From positions 620,001 through 684,000 of the forward strand of contig OY970394.1 of NCBI GenBank assembly GCA_963720475.1: 64,000 nucleotides of DNA, read 5' to 3'. This document shows, piece after piece, positions 22,928-31,890 of the stretch. Origin of the DNA: G963720475 sp963720475. Its GTDB lineage: Bacteria > Actinomycetota > Thermoleophilia > Solirubrobacterales > Thermoleophilaceae. The notes beneath the pieces are model-generated. The model saw only the letters and a list, made by a program, of their open reading frames with translations. It was not told the DNA's origin and searched no databases. Numbering within the stretch: the first letter of the stretch is position 1; each line of letters starts with the position of its first letter. The position numbers were made by a program, and so were the translations under genes.

Positions 22928-23746
22928 GTGCCCGCCCGGACCCTGGAGGCGCTGCCGGACGTGCTCCGGCCGATCACCGACGACCCGCCGCGGGCGTCGA
23001 TCTTCTGCGACGTGGACGGCACGCTCGCGCCGATCGTGCGCCGCGCGGACGATGCTCACGTGCCCGAGCGGACGTCGGTCCTGATCGGCTCGCTCGGACG
23101 CCGCTACGGCTGCGTCGCGTGCGTGTCGGGCCGCCCGGCCGCGGAGGCGCGCCGGCTCGTGGGCGTCGGCAACATCGCCTACGCGGGCAGCCACGGTGCC
23201 GAGCTGCTCGATCCCGGGGCAAAGCGGGCTCGCGTCTCGCCCGCGTTCGCGAGCTGGGCGGGACGCGTCCACCGCTTCGCAGCGGGCTACGACTCCGCCG
23301 AGCTGCGCCTGCTGCGGATCAGGCTCGAGGACAAGGGCCCGATCGTCGCCTTCCACTGGCGCGGCGTGCCCGACGAGGACGCCGCGCGCACGCGCCTGCA
23401 GGGAATCGCCGACGAGGCCGAGACCGCCGGCTTCGACACGCATTGGGGGCGAAAGGTGCTCGAGCTGCGCCCGCCGGTCCCGATCGGCAAGGGCCAGCCC
23501 GTGGACGAGCTGGTACGGCGCTCCGGCGTGCGGACAGCGCTCTTCGGCGGCGACGATGTGACCGACCTCGACGCTTTCGACGCGCTCGACGCGCTCATCG
23601 CCGACGGTGTGCTCGACGGCGCCGTCAAGGTGGGCGTGCGCTCCGAGGAGGGTCCGGCGGCGATCGTCGAGCGGGCCGACCTCGTCGTGGACGGCGTCGA
23701 GGGGTTCGAGCAGGTGCTCGGCGCGCTCCGCGAGGCCGTCCGCTAG
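22928..23746 (+). CDS. otsB: Trehalose-6-phosphate phosphatase
   Basis: 272 aa. HAD-superfamily motifs: FCDVDGTLAPI (motif I with the nucleophile Asp), CVSGRP (motif II region), GRKVLELRPP and FGGDDVTDLDAF (motif IV), the last two characteristic of trehalose-phosphatases. Releases trehalose, a stress protectant and cell-envelope sugar. No otsA (trehalose-phosphate synthase) is adjacent. GTG at 22928 is set by the 7-bp spacing to the shared -10 box. The next gene starts 6 bp after its stop. Confidence 0.9.
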   Translation: MPARTLEALPDVLRPITDDPPRASIFCDVDGTLAPIVRRADDAHVPERTSVLIGSLGRRYGCVACVSGRPAAEARRLVGVGNIAYAGSHGAELLDPGAKRARVSPAFASWAGRVHRFAAGYDSAELRLLRIRLEDKGPIVAFHWRGVPDEDAARTRLQGIADEAETAGFDTHWGRKVLELRPPVPIGKGQPVDELVRRSGVRTALFGGDDVTDLDAFDALDALIADGVLDGAVKVGVRSEEGPAAIVERADLVVDGVEGFEQVLGALREAVR

Positions 23747-23752
23747 CGCTCC

Positions 23753-24295
23753 GTGCGTTTCTACGACTTCCTGCGCACGGCGGTGCTCCTCTTCGGGGGG
23801 TCCGCTACGGCGCTCGCCGTCGTCGGCATCGCCGGCGCGACGGCGCAGGAGGACGAGGTGCTGATCTACGTCGCTGTCGGGTGGTGGACCCTCGCCGCGG
23901 TCACGGGCCTCTGGATCGGCCGGCGCGGGTCGGCGACGGAGGGAATCCGACGCCTCATGACGGGGGCGCGCGCATCGACGGCGCTGCCCGAGCTCGAGCC
24001 CGGCACCGTCCTCTTCAACCGTCTTTGGGCGCTCGCGGTCTTCACCGTCGTCTCGGGGGCAATCGCCTTCCTCATCCCGCAGGTCCCTGTGGCGGCGGCC
24101 GGCTACGCGCTGATCGCGTCGCTCGCCTGGCGCAAGCAGGCGGCGGCGGTCGAGGCCATCGAGGGCCGCGACGGCGTGCGCTTCTACGTCGACCGCACGT
24201 CCCCGTTCAAGCCGACGCAGCTGATCCGGACACCGGGGTTCAAGCGCGTCGAGCCGCCCGAGGAGGCCGCGGAGACGGAGCCAGCGCGCGGCTGA
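23753..24295 (+). CDS. Predicted membrane protein, unknown function
   Basis: 180 aa, no recognised family. Four hydrophobic segments (about 8-28, 37-57, 90-108, 111-128): FLRTAVLLFGGSATALAVVG begins the first. A cytosolic tail (about 130-180) ends in an acidic Glu/Ala stretch. GTG start, 6 bp after otsB, so likely in the same transcript. Its TGA stop abuts the polX stop (TGATCA). Confidence 0.65.
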   Translation: MRFYDFLRTAVLLFGGSATALAVVGIAGATAQEDEVLIYVAVGWWTLAAVTGLWIGRRGSATEGIRRLMTGARASTALPELEPGTVLFNRLWALAVFTVVSGAIAFLIPQVPVAAAGYALIASLAWRKQAAAVEAIEGRDGVRFYVDRTSPFKPTQLIRTPGFKRVEPPEEAAETEPARG

Positions 24296-26074
24296 TCAGC
24301 GGTTGCGCTTGCGAATCGCGTCCAGCTTGGCCCACTCGAGCGTGTTGGCGACGTCGGCCGCCGTCATCCACGCGCGGCGGGCGGTCGCAACGCCGTAGGC
24401 CGTGTTGGCGAGCGTGTCGACTCCGTGGGCGTCGGCGCAGATCACGATCCGCGCACCCGCGTCGAGCGCCATCCGGGCGTTCACCTCGTTGAGATCACGC
24501 CGGTTCGGATTGGCGTTGATCTCGAGGAAGGTGCCGGTCTCGGCGGCGGCCGCGGCGACCTTCTCGAGGTCGATCGCGTAGGGCTCGCGCCGCCCGATCA
24601 GGCGGCCGGTCGGATGGCCGAGCGCGTCCACGAGCGGGTGCTCCAGCGCGGTCACCACGCGCTTCGTCATCTCGCGCTCGGACATCCGGAACGAGGTGTG
24701 GACGCTGGCGTGGACCCAGTCGAGCTCGGCCAGCAGTTCGTCGTCGTAGTCGAGCGAGCCGTCGGTGAGGATGTTCACCTCCGAGCCGGCGAGCAGCTTG
24801 AAGTCTTCGAGCTTGTCGTCGAGGGAGCGGACGGCCTCGATCGTCGCGCGCAGCTCGTCGGGCTGGACGTCGTCGCCGAACCCGTGCGAGGCCGAGTGGT
24901 CGGTGATCGCGAGGTAGCCGTAGCCGCGCTCCCGGGCGGCGGCCGCCATCTCCTCGATCGTCTGGCGACCGTCGGAGGCGACGGTGTGCGAGTGGAGCTC
25001 GCCGCGGATGTCCTCGACCTTCACGAGCTCCGGCAGCGTCCGCTTGCGTGCGGCTTCGAGCTCGCCCCTGTTCTCTCGCAGCTCCGGCGGGATCAATTCC
25101 ATCCCGAGCAGCTCGTAGACCTCCTCCTCCGTCGCGCAGGTGCGCGTCTCGCCGTCGGAGTCGTCCTTGATCCCGTACTCGCTGACGTGCAGGCCCTTCT
25201 TCACGGCCGCCGTGCGCAGCGCCTCGTTGTGCTTGCTCGAGCCGGTCAGATGCTGGAGCAGGTTGCCGAAGCTCTCGGGCGCGACGACGCGGAAGTCCAC
25301 CGCGAGGGCGTTGTGGGTCATCGCGCGCGCGCCCGCTTCGCCCGCACGCGAGGCCTCGGCGACGAGCGGCAGTTTGCAGAACGCGGTGGTAAGCGCCTTC
25401 GGATCGTTGGATGCCGCGACGAGGTCGAGGTCCTTGCAGCTTTCGGCCCAGCGGCGCGCGCTGCCCGCGACCTCGACACGCTCGGCGGCGGGGTGCTCGC
25501 GCAGCGCGTCCGCGAGCGACTCTCCGATCCCCAGCGCGTTCGACAGCAGTACGCGCGGCTTCGGCTGCGCGTCCACCCCCGCCGCGAGCGCCTCCAGCAC
25601 GGTCTCCTCTGTCTTCGCCCCAAAGCCGGAGAGCTCGCGCAGCTTCTGCGTCTCGGCCGCGTGGCGCAGCTCCTCGACCGACGAGATGCCGAGCTCGTCG
25701 AAAAGCTTGCGTGCCCGCTTGGGCCCAAGGCCGGGGAGTCGGGTTATCACGACGAGGCCCGGCGGGAACTTCTGCTTCAGCTTCTCGGCGGACGGGATCG
25801 CGCCGGTCTCGAGCAGCGTGTCGATCTTCTCCGCGATCGTCTTGCCTACCCCGGAGAGCTCCTGGGCACGGCCCGCCTGCGCCAGCTCCGCGACCGACGA
25901 GGTCGACTCGCGAATCGCCTTGGCGGCATTGCGGTAGGCGACGACGCGGTGGACGATCGCGCCGTCGAGCTCGTAGAGGTCGCCGAGCTCGTCGAAGTGG
26001 AGCGCGATCTCGGCGTTCGAGAGCTTGCGCGCGCGCTTCGTCTTCGTCTTGGCCTTGGGCTTCGTCTTCGCCAT
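24296..26074 (-). CDS. polX: PolX family DNA polymerase/3'-5' exonuclease (Pol beta plus PHP)
   Basis: 592 aa. A Lys-rich N-terminal tail (KTKPKAKTKTKR) leads into the helix-hairpin-helix/8-kDa region (LSGVGKTIAEKID, LPGLGPKRARKLFDELG), the Pol beta palm with GSARRWAESCKDLDL and AVDFRV (all three catalytic Asp present), then a C-terminal PHP phosphoesterase (GELHSHTVASDG, ITDHSASHG, GHPTGRLIGRR, ICADAHG). Acts in base-excision gap repair, with the PHP domain as exonuclease or AP-site processing unit. Start ATG 26074: TACCCT lies 7 bp upstream, on a promoter element shared with the divergent glycosyltransferase gene. Confidence 0.95.
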   Translation of the reverse strand: MAKTKPKAKTKTKRARKLSNAEIALHFDELGDLYELDGAIVHRVVAYRNAAKAIRESTSSVAELAQAGRAQELSGVGKTIAEKIDTLLETGAIPSAEKLKQKFPPGLVVITRLPGLGPKRARKLFDELGISSVEELRHAAETQKLRELSGFGAKTEETVLEALAAGVDAQPKPRVLLSNALGIGESLADALREHPAAERVEVAGSARRWAESCKDLDLVAASNDPKALTTAFCKLPLVAEASRAGEAGARAMTHNALAVDFRVVAPESFGNLLQHLTGSSKHNEALRTAAVKKGLHVSEYGIKDDSDGETRTCATEEEVYELLGMELIPPELRENRGELEAARKRTLPELVKVEDIRGELHSHTVASDGRQTIEEMAAAARERGYGYLAITDHSASHGFGDDVQPDELRATIEAVRSLDDKLEDFKLLAGSEVNILTDGSLDYDDELLAELDWVHASVHTSFRMSEREMTKRVVTALEHPLVDALGHPTGRLIGRREPYAIDLEKVAAAAAETGTFLEINANPNRRDLNEVNARMALDAGARIVICADAHGVDTLANTAYGVATARRAWMTAADVANTLEWAKLDAIRKRNR

Positions 26075-26080
26075 CACCTC

Positions 26081-26087
26081 TAGGGTA
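26081..26087. promoter_or_regulatory. Shared bidirectional -10 element, polX / polyprenol mannose synthase
   Basis: TAGGGTA in the 22-bp gap reads TAGGGT on the plus strand (10 bp before ATG 26097) and TACCCT on the minus strand (7 bp before ATG 26074). Same geometry as the ridA/crp gap. Confidence 0.55.
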
Positions 26088-26096
26088 AGCGCCCCC

Positions 26097-26813
26097 ATGG
26101 GCGCGGCCTGGCTCATCCTGCCGACCTACAACGAGGCCGAGAACATCGAGCCGTTCATCGGCGCGGTCCTGCCGCGGCTCGCGGAGGCCTCGGCGGACCA
26201 TCACGTCCTGGTGGTGGACGACTCCTCGCCCGACGGCACCGGCGAGATCGCCGACCGCCTCGCAGCCGAGCACGGTGCGGTCGAGGTCCTGCATCGCTCG
26301 TCGAAGGACGGGCTGGGGCGCGCCTACCTGGCCGGGTTCTCCTACGCGCTCGAGCGCGGCGCCGACCTGCTGCTCGAGATGGATGCCGACTTCTCACACG
26401 ATGCTGCCGACATCCCGCGGCTGATCGCGGCCGCCGACGACGCCGATCTGGTGCTCGGGTCGCGCTACGTGGAGGGCGGCGGTGTGGAGGACTGGGGGTT
26501 TGTGCGTAGGGTCGTCAGCCGGGGCGGGTGCTGGTACGCACGCGTCGTGCTCGGGACGCCCGTGCGCGATCTGACCGGGGGGTTCAAATGCTTTCGCCGC
26601 GGGGTGCTCGAGCAGCTCGACCTCGAGACCGTCCACGCCGACGGCTACGGGTTCCAGATCGAGCTCACCTACCGCGCGCACCAGGCGGGCTTCCGGATCG
26701 TCGAGGTCCCGATCGTGTTCCGCGACCGCCAGGTCGGCACTTCGAAGATGAGCGCGCGGATCGCGATCGAGGCAGTCTGGAAGGTGCCTGCGCTGCGCTG
26801 GCGGCGCGAGTAG
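26097..26813 (+). CDS. Polyprenol monophosphomannose synthase-like GT2 glycosyltransferase
   Basis: 238 aa. Dpm1/Ppm1-type GT2: LILPTYNEAENIEPF, VVDDSSPDGTGEIAD, the metal-binding MDADFSHD (DxD) and DLTGGFKCFRR. Transfers mannose (or another hexose) from the GDP-sugar to polyprenyl phosphate at the inner face of the membrane, feeding lipoglycan and protein mannosylation. It lacks the C-terminal membrane domain of Dpm1/GtrB types, as in soluble actinobacterial Ppm1 catalytic domains. ATG at 26097. Confidence 0.9.
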   Translation: MGAAWLILPTYNEAENIEPFIGAVLPRLAEASADHHVLVVDDSSPDGTGEIADRLAAEHGAVEVLHRSSKDGLGRAYLAGFSYALERGADLLLEMDADFSHDAADIPRLIAAADDADLVLGSRYVEGGGVEDWGFVRRVVSRGGCWYARVVLGTPVRDLTGGFKCFRRGVLEQLDLETVHADGYGFQIELTYRAHQAGFRIVEVPIVFRDRQVGTSKMSARIAIEAVWKVPALRWRRE

Positions 26814-26846
26814 TGTGCGGACCTCAGGCGGGATTCTGGACCTCGC

Positions 26847-26852
26847 TATACT
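26847..26852 (+). promoter_or_regulatory. TATACT -10 of thioredoxin gene
   Basis: TATACT, 40 bp before the trxA GTG, in a locally AT-rich stretch (TATACTTTTTGAAG). No clear -35 at the expected distance. Confidence 0.45.
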
Positions 26853-26892
26853 TTTTGAAGTGACCCAAGTTTCGAGCGGCAAAGGAGCGACA

Positions 26893-27219
26893 GTGGCGGG
26901 AGCGATCGAGGACGTGACGGATGCCAACTTCCAGGCTGAGGTGCTCGAGTCCGAGACGCCCGTGCTGGTCGACTTCTGGGCCGCGTGGTGCGGCCCCTGC
27001 CGCGTGATCGCGCCCCATCTCGAGGAGATCAACAGCGAGCAGGACAACCTGCGCGTCGTGAAGCTCAACGTCGACGAGAACCCGCAGACTGCGGCGCAGT
27101 ACCAGGTGATGGCGATCCCGACGCTGCTGCTCTTCAAGGGCGGTCAGGTCGCCCACACGATCCGCGGCGCGATGCCGAAGAAGCGGCTCGAACAGGAGAT
27201 CGAGCCGGCGCTAGCGTAG
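26893..27219 (+). CDS. trxA: Thioredoxin
   Basis: 108 aa, typical thioredoxin length. Active site WCGPC in VDFWAAWCGPCRVIAPHL, cis-Pro block AIPTLLLFKGG. General cytosolic disulfide reductase working with thioredoxin reductase (not in this window). AAAGGAG six bases before the GTG at 26893 fixes the start; upstream in-frame codons would run through the promoter. Overlaps the convergent PhoX-like gene by 9 bp at the stops. Confidence 0.96.
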   Translation: MAGAIEDVTDANFQAEVLESETPVLVDFWAAWCGPCRVIAPHLEEINSEQDNLRVVKLNVDENPQTAAQYQVMAIPTLLLFKGGQVAHTIRGAMPKKRLEQEIEPALA

Positions 27220-28737
27220 GCGCAGGCGCCGCTCTATTTTCGCGCTGCGGCCGGCGAAGTCGCGCGCGGACGCGACCACCCGGATCGATACCGAGCGCTT
27301 GTCCCGCAGACGCTCGACGGCGGCCCTGCGTGGTCGCATACGCACCTGTTTGACCTGACCGACGACGCGGCTCCGCTTCGAGATCGTCAGCCGCTTGCGC
27401 GCCGCGCCCGAACGCGCGCTGCGGCGAGGGGCAACCTTCGTCTCGACGCGTAGCTCCACCTTCGCCGGCGAGGAAACGCGGACGTCAGCCTTCAGCCCCC
27501 GTCGGCGGAGGCTCCCCAGCGATTGCTTCGGCGCGAGCGTGAGGTCCAGCTTCAGCGGTCTGCCCTGGCGGAACGGCCCGCTGACCTCGTAGATCGCACC
27601 CGTCCCCAGCGCACGCTGAGAGGAGAAGTACATCCGCGATCCGGACGGATCGAACACTACCCCGGTGAGCTCGGACTCCTCGTGCTCGAGGCCCGTCAGC
27701 TTCAGGAAACGCGCGACCTCGCGGTCCGGGGTGATCATGCAGATGTCGAGGTCGTCCCCATCCTCTGCGACGAACACGTCGCCGGACTGCTCGGCGACCG
27801 TGACGTTGTCGACTCCGCGCAGCGGAGGATCGGACAACGTCCTGGCGTCGTAGAGAACCTCGAGCTGCTCCGCGACCGTGTCGTAGGCCCAGACCTTGTT
27901 GTCGGAGGTCGTGGTCATGTAGACGATGTCCGAGTCGAACCAGATCCCTTCACCGCGCGCGAACTTCGCCGCGCCGGGCACCTGCTTGCGCGTCGGGGTG
28001 CGAGTGGCTAGCGGGTCGGGGACCTGCTTCCAGGTGACGGGTCCGCCGGCGCCTCCTACGACCGCGATCTCGAGCGTCCCCTCCGACAGGTCGGGATACG
28101 ACTTCGGAGTGAAGCGGTAGAAGCCCGCGTCGCCGAGGTCTTCGGTCAGGTAGAGCCGCTTGCCGACGGGATCGGCGCAAACCGCCTCGTGCTGGAAGAC
28201 CCCCATCGCCGGGCGCTCGACGGCCTGCTTGCGCCCGAACGGGTCGCACTCCCAGACGGTCCCCTGCTCGTGCTCCTCGCACGAGAGCCAGGTGCCCCAG
28301 GGCGTGCGACCGCCGGCGCAGTTCGTCTGCGTGCCGGAGAGGATCCGATAGGCGCCCTTGATCTGCCCCTGGTCGTTGAAGCGGATCGCGGACGCACCGC
28401 CGCCGCCGGGCAAGGGGACCTCGGAGTTCGAGACGAGGATCCAGCCGTTGTCCTCCGTCGCGTAGGTCGCCTGCCCGTCGGAGAAGATGTGCCACGGGTA
28501 GCCGGCGTTCTGGACGGGCAGCAATCCACGGGCGATCAAGCGCGAGCGGAACCCGGCGGGCAGCATGAGGCCGTTTGCGTCGGCCGCCCGCAGCGCGCCG
28601 TAGGGCCCCGCGCCGGGCTTGGCCGGGGCGGCTGCGAACGCCTGGCGCCAGAACGAGGGCCCGAGCGCGAGCACTCCGGCGCTGGCGACCCCCGTGCCGA
28701 TCAGCCTCCTGCGCGTGAGCGAACCGCCCGTGGCCAT
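27211..28737 (-). CDS. Tat-exported PhoX/DUF839 family protein
   Basis: 508 aa from the ATG at 28737. Twin-arginine signal TRRRLIGTG with a hydrophobic core, so it is exported folded, as for Ca/Fe-dependent PhoX phosphatases. The core is a beta-propeller of the DUF839 family (blocks SNSEVPLPGGGGAS, WGTWLSCEEHEQG, VFQHEAVCADPVG, LTEDLGDAGFYRF). A C-terminal extension of about 120 residues is very Arg/Lys-rich, possibly a wall-binding or Ig-like part. Probably an extracytoplasmic phosphatase or propeller enzyme; phosphatase activity is inferred. An ATG 10 codons upstream is possible but would precede the Tat motif with extra residues. Confidence 0.82.
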   Translation of the reverse strand: MATGGSLTRRRLIGTGVASAGVLALGPSFWRQAFAAAPAKPGAGPYGALRAADANGLMLPAGFRSRLIARGLLPVQNAGYPWHIFSDGQATYATEDNGWILVSNSEVPLPGGGGASAIRFNDQGQIKGAYRILSGTQTNCAGGRTPWGTWLSCEEHEQGTVWECDPFGRKQAVERPAMGVFQHEAVCADPVGKRLYLTEDLGDAGFYRFTPKSYPDLSEGTLEIAVVGGAGGPVTWKQVPDPLATRTPTRKQVPGAAKFARGEGIWFDSDIVYMTTTSDNKVWAYDTVAEQLEVLYDARTLSDPPLRGVDNVTVAEQSGDVFVAEDGDDLDICMITPDREVARFLKLTGLEHEESELTGVVFDPSGSRMYFSSQRALGTGAIYEVSGPFRQGRPLKLDLTLAPKQSLGSLRRRGLKADVRVSSPAKVELRVETKVAPRRSARSGAARKRLTISKRSRVVGQVKQVRMRPRRAAVERLRDKRSVSIRVVASARDFAGRSAKIERRLRLR

Positions 28738-28790
28738 GGCTCTTATCGAACCACGGATGGGGACCATCCGGTGAAGGTTCGGTTATCGCC

Positions 28791-31700
28791 CTACGCGCGC
28801 TCGAGCGCGATACGGAGCTCGCTGCCGCCGATCGTCGTGGTGGTCCCGCCGTCAGCGTCACCAAACGCGAGTGACGTCGCGAGGGTCTCGCCCGCCACGT
28901 AGGCCTCATGCTCGCGGGCGGCCTCGATCAACTCCGAGTCGCCTCCGAGCGAGAGCGAGATCCGGTCCTCGACCGCGAGGCCCGCGTCCTTGCGCGCCGC
29001 CTGAACCGCGTGTACGACCTCGCGCGCAAGACCTTCGCGACGGAGCTCGTCGTCGAGCTCGAGGTTCAGCGCGACGGCGTGCGTGCCCGCACGCTCGACC
29101 TGGTAGCCCTCGAGCGGCTGCAGCGCGAGCTGCACGTCGTCCGCCGACAACGGGTGCTCCTTGCCGTCGACGGCAATCCCGACGCTGCCGCCCTCGCGCA
29201 ATGTCGCCGCCGCGCGGCCGGCGTCGAGCGCGGCGACCGCGGCGGCCACCTGGGGCATCTGCTTGCCGAACCGCGGCCCGAGCGTGCGGTAGTTCGGCTT
29301 GAGCTCCCAGCGGCCGAGCTCGTGCGCCTCCGAGACGAACCGAACCTGCTTGACGTTCAGCTCGTCGAGCACGACCTCCTCGAAGCGCTCGAGTGCCGCG
29401 CGCTCGCGGTCGGCCGCGACGATCACGGCCTCCCCGAGCGGCTGGCGGACCTTGACCTTCGCCTGAGCGCGGGCCGCGCGGCCGAGCTCGACCGCTTCGC
29501 GCGCGACGGCCATCGCGTCCTCGAGCTCCTCGTCGCGCTCGCCGCCGGGCGGATAGTCGGTCAGGTGGACCGAAGGCTCGGCGCCGTCGAGCTTCGTGTA
29601 GATCTCGTCGGCGACGAAGGGGATCAGCGGCGCGAGCAGGCGGCTGACGGTGACGAGGCATTCGCGCAGCGCGGCGAAGGCGACCGGGTCGCCGTCCCAG
29701 AAGCGTCGCCGCGAGCGGCGGACGTACCAGTTCGAGAGGTCGTCCACGAACGTTGCGATCGCGCGGCCGGCGGTCGTCGTGTCGTAATCCTCGAGACGCT
29801 CGGTGGCGATCGCCACGGTCGCGTGAAGGCGCGAGATCACCCAGCGGTCGAGGTCGGTCCGTCCGCCGGAGGCGTCCTCCTCGACGTCGTTCGCGTTCGC
29901 GTAGAGGACGAAGAAGGCGTACGTGTTCCACAGCGTGAGGATGAACTGGCGCACGCTCTCGCCCACCGTCTCGACCGAGAAGCGGTAGCCGTCCCAGGGC
30001 TGCTTCGAGGTGAAGTAGTACCAGCGGAACGCGTCGGCGCCGTGGGCGTCGATCACCTCCCAGGGCACGACGACGTTGCCGCTCGACTTGGACATCTTCT
30101 GGCCGTCGGGATCGAGGATGAGGCCGAGGCAGAGCACCGTCTCGTACGACGAACGGCCGTAGAGCAGCGTCGACACGGCAAGCAGTGAGTAGAACCAGCC
30201 GCGCGTCTGGTCGAGCCCTTCGCAGATGTAGTCGGCCGGGAAGCGCTCGTCGAACTTGTCGGCGTTCTCGAACGGGGCGTGCCACTGGGCGAACGGCATC
30301 GAACCGGAGTCCCACCAGGCGTCGATCACCTCTGGCACGCGGCGCATCTCTCCGCCGCACTCGCCGCAGGCGAAGGTCACCTCGTCGATGTAGGGCCTGT
30401 GGAGATCGTCCGGCACGGCGTCCGCCCCGGCGAGCCCGCGGAGCTCCTCGATCGATCCGACGCAGACACAGTGGTCCTCGCCGCAGCGCCAGATCGGCAG
30501 CGGCGTGCCCCAATAGCGCTCGCGCGAGAGCGCCCAGTCGACGTTCGACTCGAGCCACTTGCCGAAGCGGCCGTGCTTGATGTGGGCGGGGTGCCAGGTG
30601 ATCCCCTCGTTCGCCGCGAGCAGCTCGTCGCGGATCGCCGTCGTGCGCACGTACCAGCTGGTCTTCGCGTAGTAGAGGAGGGGAGTGCCGCAGCGCCAGC
30701 AGTGCGGATACGAGTGCTCGTAGGTCTCCGCCCGCAACAGGCGGCCCGACTCCTCGAGCGCCTTGACGATGTCCGGGTCGGCGTCCTTGACGGAGCGCCC
30801 CGCGAACGGCTCGATCCGTTCGTCGAAGGTCCCGTCGTCGCGAACCGGGTTCTGGATCGTCAACCCGTACTGCTCACCGAGCCGGAAGTCGTCCTCACCG
30901 AAGGCAATGGCCGTGTGGACGACACCGGTGCCGTCCTCGGTCGTGACGAAGTCGGCCTCGAGCACGGTGTGCCCGCGCTCGCCGAAGTCGCTGACGTACG
31001 GGAACGGCGGCTCGTAGCTGATGCCGGCGAGCTCGGAACCCTTGAATGGCGAGCTTGTCTCGACGCCCTCGCCGAGAACCGGCTCGACGAGCGCCTGGGC
31101 GAGGATCAGCGTCTCCCCATCCACGCGCGCGCGCACGTAGTCGACGTCTGGGTTGACCGCGAGCGCGGCGTTCGACAAGAGCGTCCACGGGGTCGTCGTC
31201 CAGGCGAGCAACGAGGTGCCGCCTTCGCCCTCGACCGGAAAGCGGACGTAGACCGACGGGTCGGTGACGTCCGCGTAGCCGGACGCGACCTCGTGCGAGG
31301 AGAGCGCCGTGCCGCAGCGCGGGCAGTACGGGACGACCTTGTGGCCCTCGTACAGGAGATCCTTGTCCCAGACCTGCTTGAGCGACCACCAGACCGACTC
31401 GACGTACTCGTTCGCGAGCGTTACGTAGGCGTCGCCGGTGTCGATCCAGAAGCCGATCCGCTCGGTCAGCCGGTCCCATTCGTCGATATAGGCGAAGACC
31501 GACTCGCGACACTTCGCGTTGAACTCGGCGATTCCGTACGCCTCGATGTCCTCCTTCGACTGGATCCCGAGCTCGCGCTCTACCTCGAGCTCGACCGGCA
31601 GGCCGTGGCAGTCCCAGCCGGCCTTGCGATGGACCGTATGGCCGCGCATCGTCTTGAAGCGCGGGAAGACGTCCTTGAAGACACGGGCCAGCACGTGGTG

Positions 31701-31880
31701 CGAGCCGGGCCGGCCGTTCGCAGTCGGCGGACCCTCGTAGAAGACCCATTCCGGGGCGCCCTCGGCCTCGCGCCGCCGCACGGACTCCGCGAAGACGTCG
31801 CGCTCGCGCCAGCGCTCGAGAACCGACTCCTCGAGAGCGGGGAACGATTGCTGGGGGTCTACCGGCTCGTAGCGGGGCAA
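28791..31880 (-). CDS. ileS: Isoleucyl-tRNA synthetase (type 2)
   Basis: 1029 aa, longer than E. coli-type IleS and matching the type 2 enzymes common in actinobacteria and eukaryotes. Class I motifs: HIGH variant PGSHHV at 58-63 in EGPPTANGRPGSHHV, and KMSKS (GQKMSKSSGN) near residue 595. The editing domain CP1 lies between. Zinc-type CxxC pairs occur (CPRCG, CWRCG, CGECG). Charges tRNA-Ile in the cytosol. Type 2 IleS enzymes are generally less sensitive to mupirocin. It starts 10 bp after the stop of the tetR gene on the same strand, an unusual position for an essential synthetase. No T-box leader is seen in the short gap. Confidence 0.97.
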   Translation of the reverse strand: MPRYEPVDPQQSFPALEESVLERWRERDVFAESVRRREAEGAPEWVFYEGPPTANGRPGSHHVLARVFKDVFPRFKTMRGHTVHRKAGWDCHGLPVELEVERELGIQSKEDIEAYGIAEFNAKCRESVFAYIDEWDRLTERIGFWIDTGDAYVTLANEYVESVWWSLKQVWDKDLLYEGHKVVPYCPRCGTALSSHEVASGYADVTDPSVYVRFPVEGEGGTSLLAWTTTPWTLLSNAALAVNPDVDYVRARVDGETLILAQALVEPVLGEGVETSSPFKGSELAGISYEPPFPYVSDFGERGHTVLEADFVTTEDGTGVVHTAIAFGEDDFRLGEQYGLTIQNPVRDDGTFDERIEPFAGRSVKDADPDIVKALEESGRLLRAETYEHSYPHCWRCGTPLLYYAKTSWYVRTTAIRDELLAANEGITWHPAHIKHGRFGKWLESNVDWALSRERYWGTPLPIWRCGEDHCVCVGSIEELRGLAGADAVPDDLHRPYIDEVTFACGECGGEMRRVPEVIDAWWDSGSMPFAQWHAPFENADKFDERFPADYICEGLDQTRGWFYSLLAVSTLLYGRSSYETVLCLGLILDPDGQKMSKSSGNVVVPWEVIDAHGADAFRWYYFTSKQPWDGYRFSVETVGESVRQFILTLWNTYAFFVLYANANDVEEDASGGRTDLDRWVISRLHATVAIATERLEDYDTTTAGRAIATFVDDLSNWYVRRSRRRFWDGDPVAFAALRECLVTVSRLLAPLIPFVADEIYTKLDGAEPSVHLTDYPPGGERDEELEDAMAVAREAVELGRAARAQAKVKVRQPLGEAVIVAADRERAALERFEEVVLDELNVKQVRFVSEAHELGRWELKPNYRTLGPRFGKQMPQVAAAVAALDAGRAAATLREGGSVGIAVDGKEHPLSADDVQLALQPLEGYQVERAGTHAVALNLELDDELRREGLAREVVHAVQAARKDAGLAVEDRISLSLGGDSELIEAAREHEAYVAGETLATSLAFGDADGGTTTTIGGSELRIALERA

Positions 31881-31890
31881 GCGGGGGAGT

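Noticed and set aside
24425..26083. Long plus-strand frame antisense to polX
   Set aside because: Shadow of a full-length PolX; repetitive Arg/Leu sequence only.
31881..31890. T-box riboswitch before ileS
   Set aside because: Only 10 bp separate it from tetR; no room for specifier or antiterminator stems.
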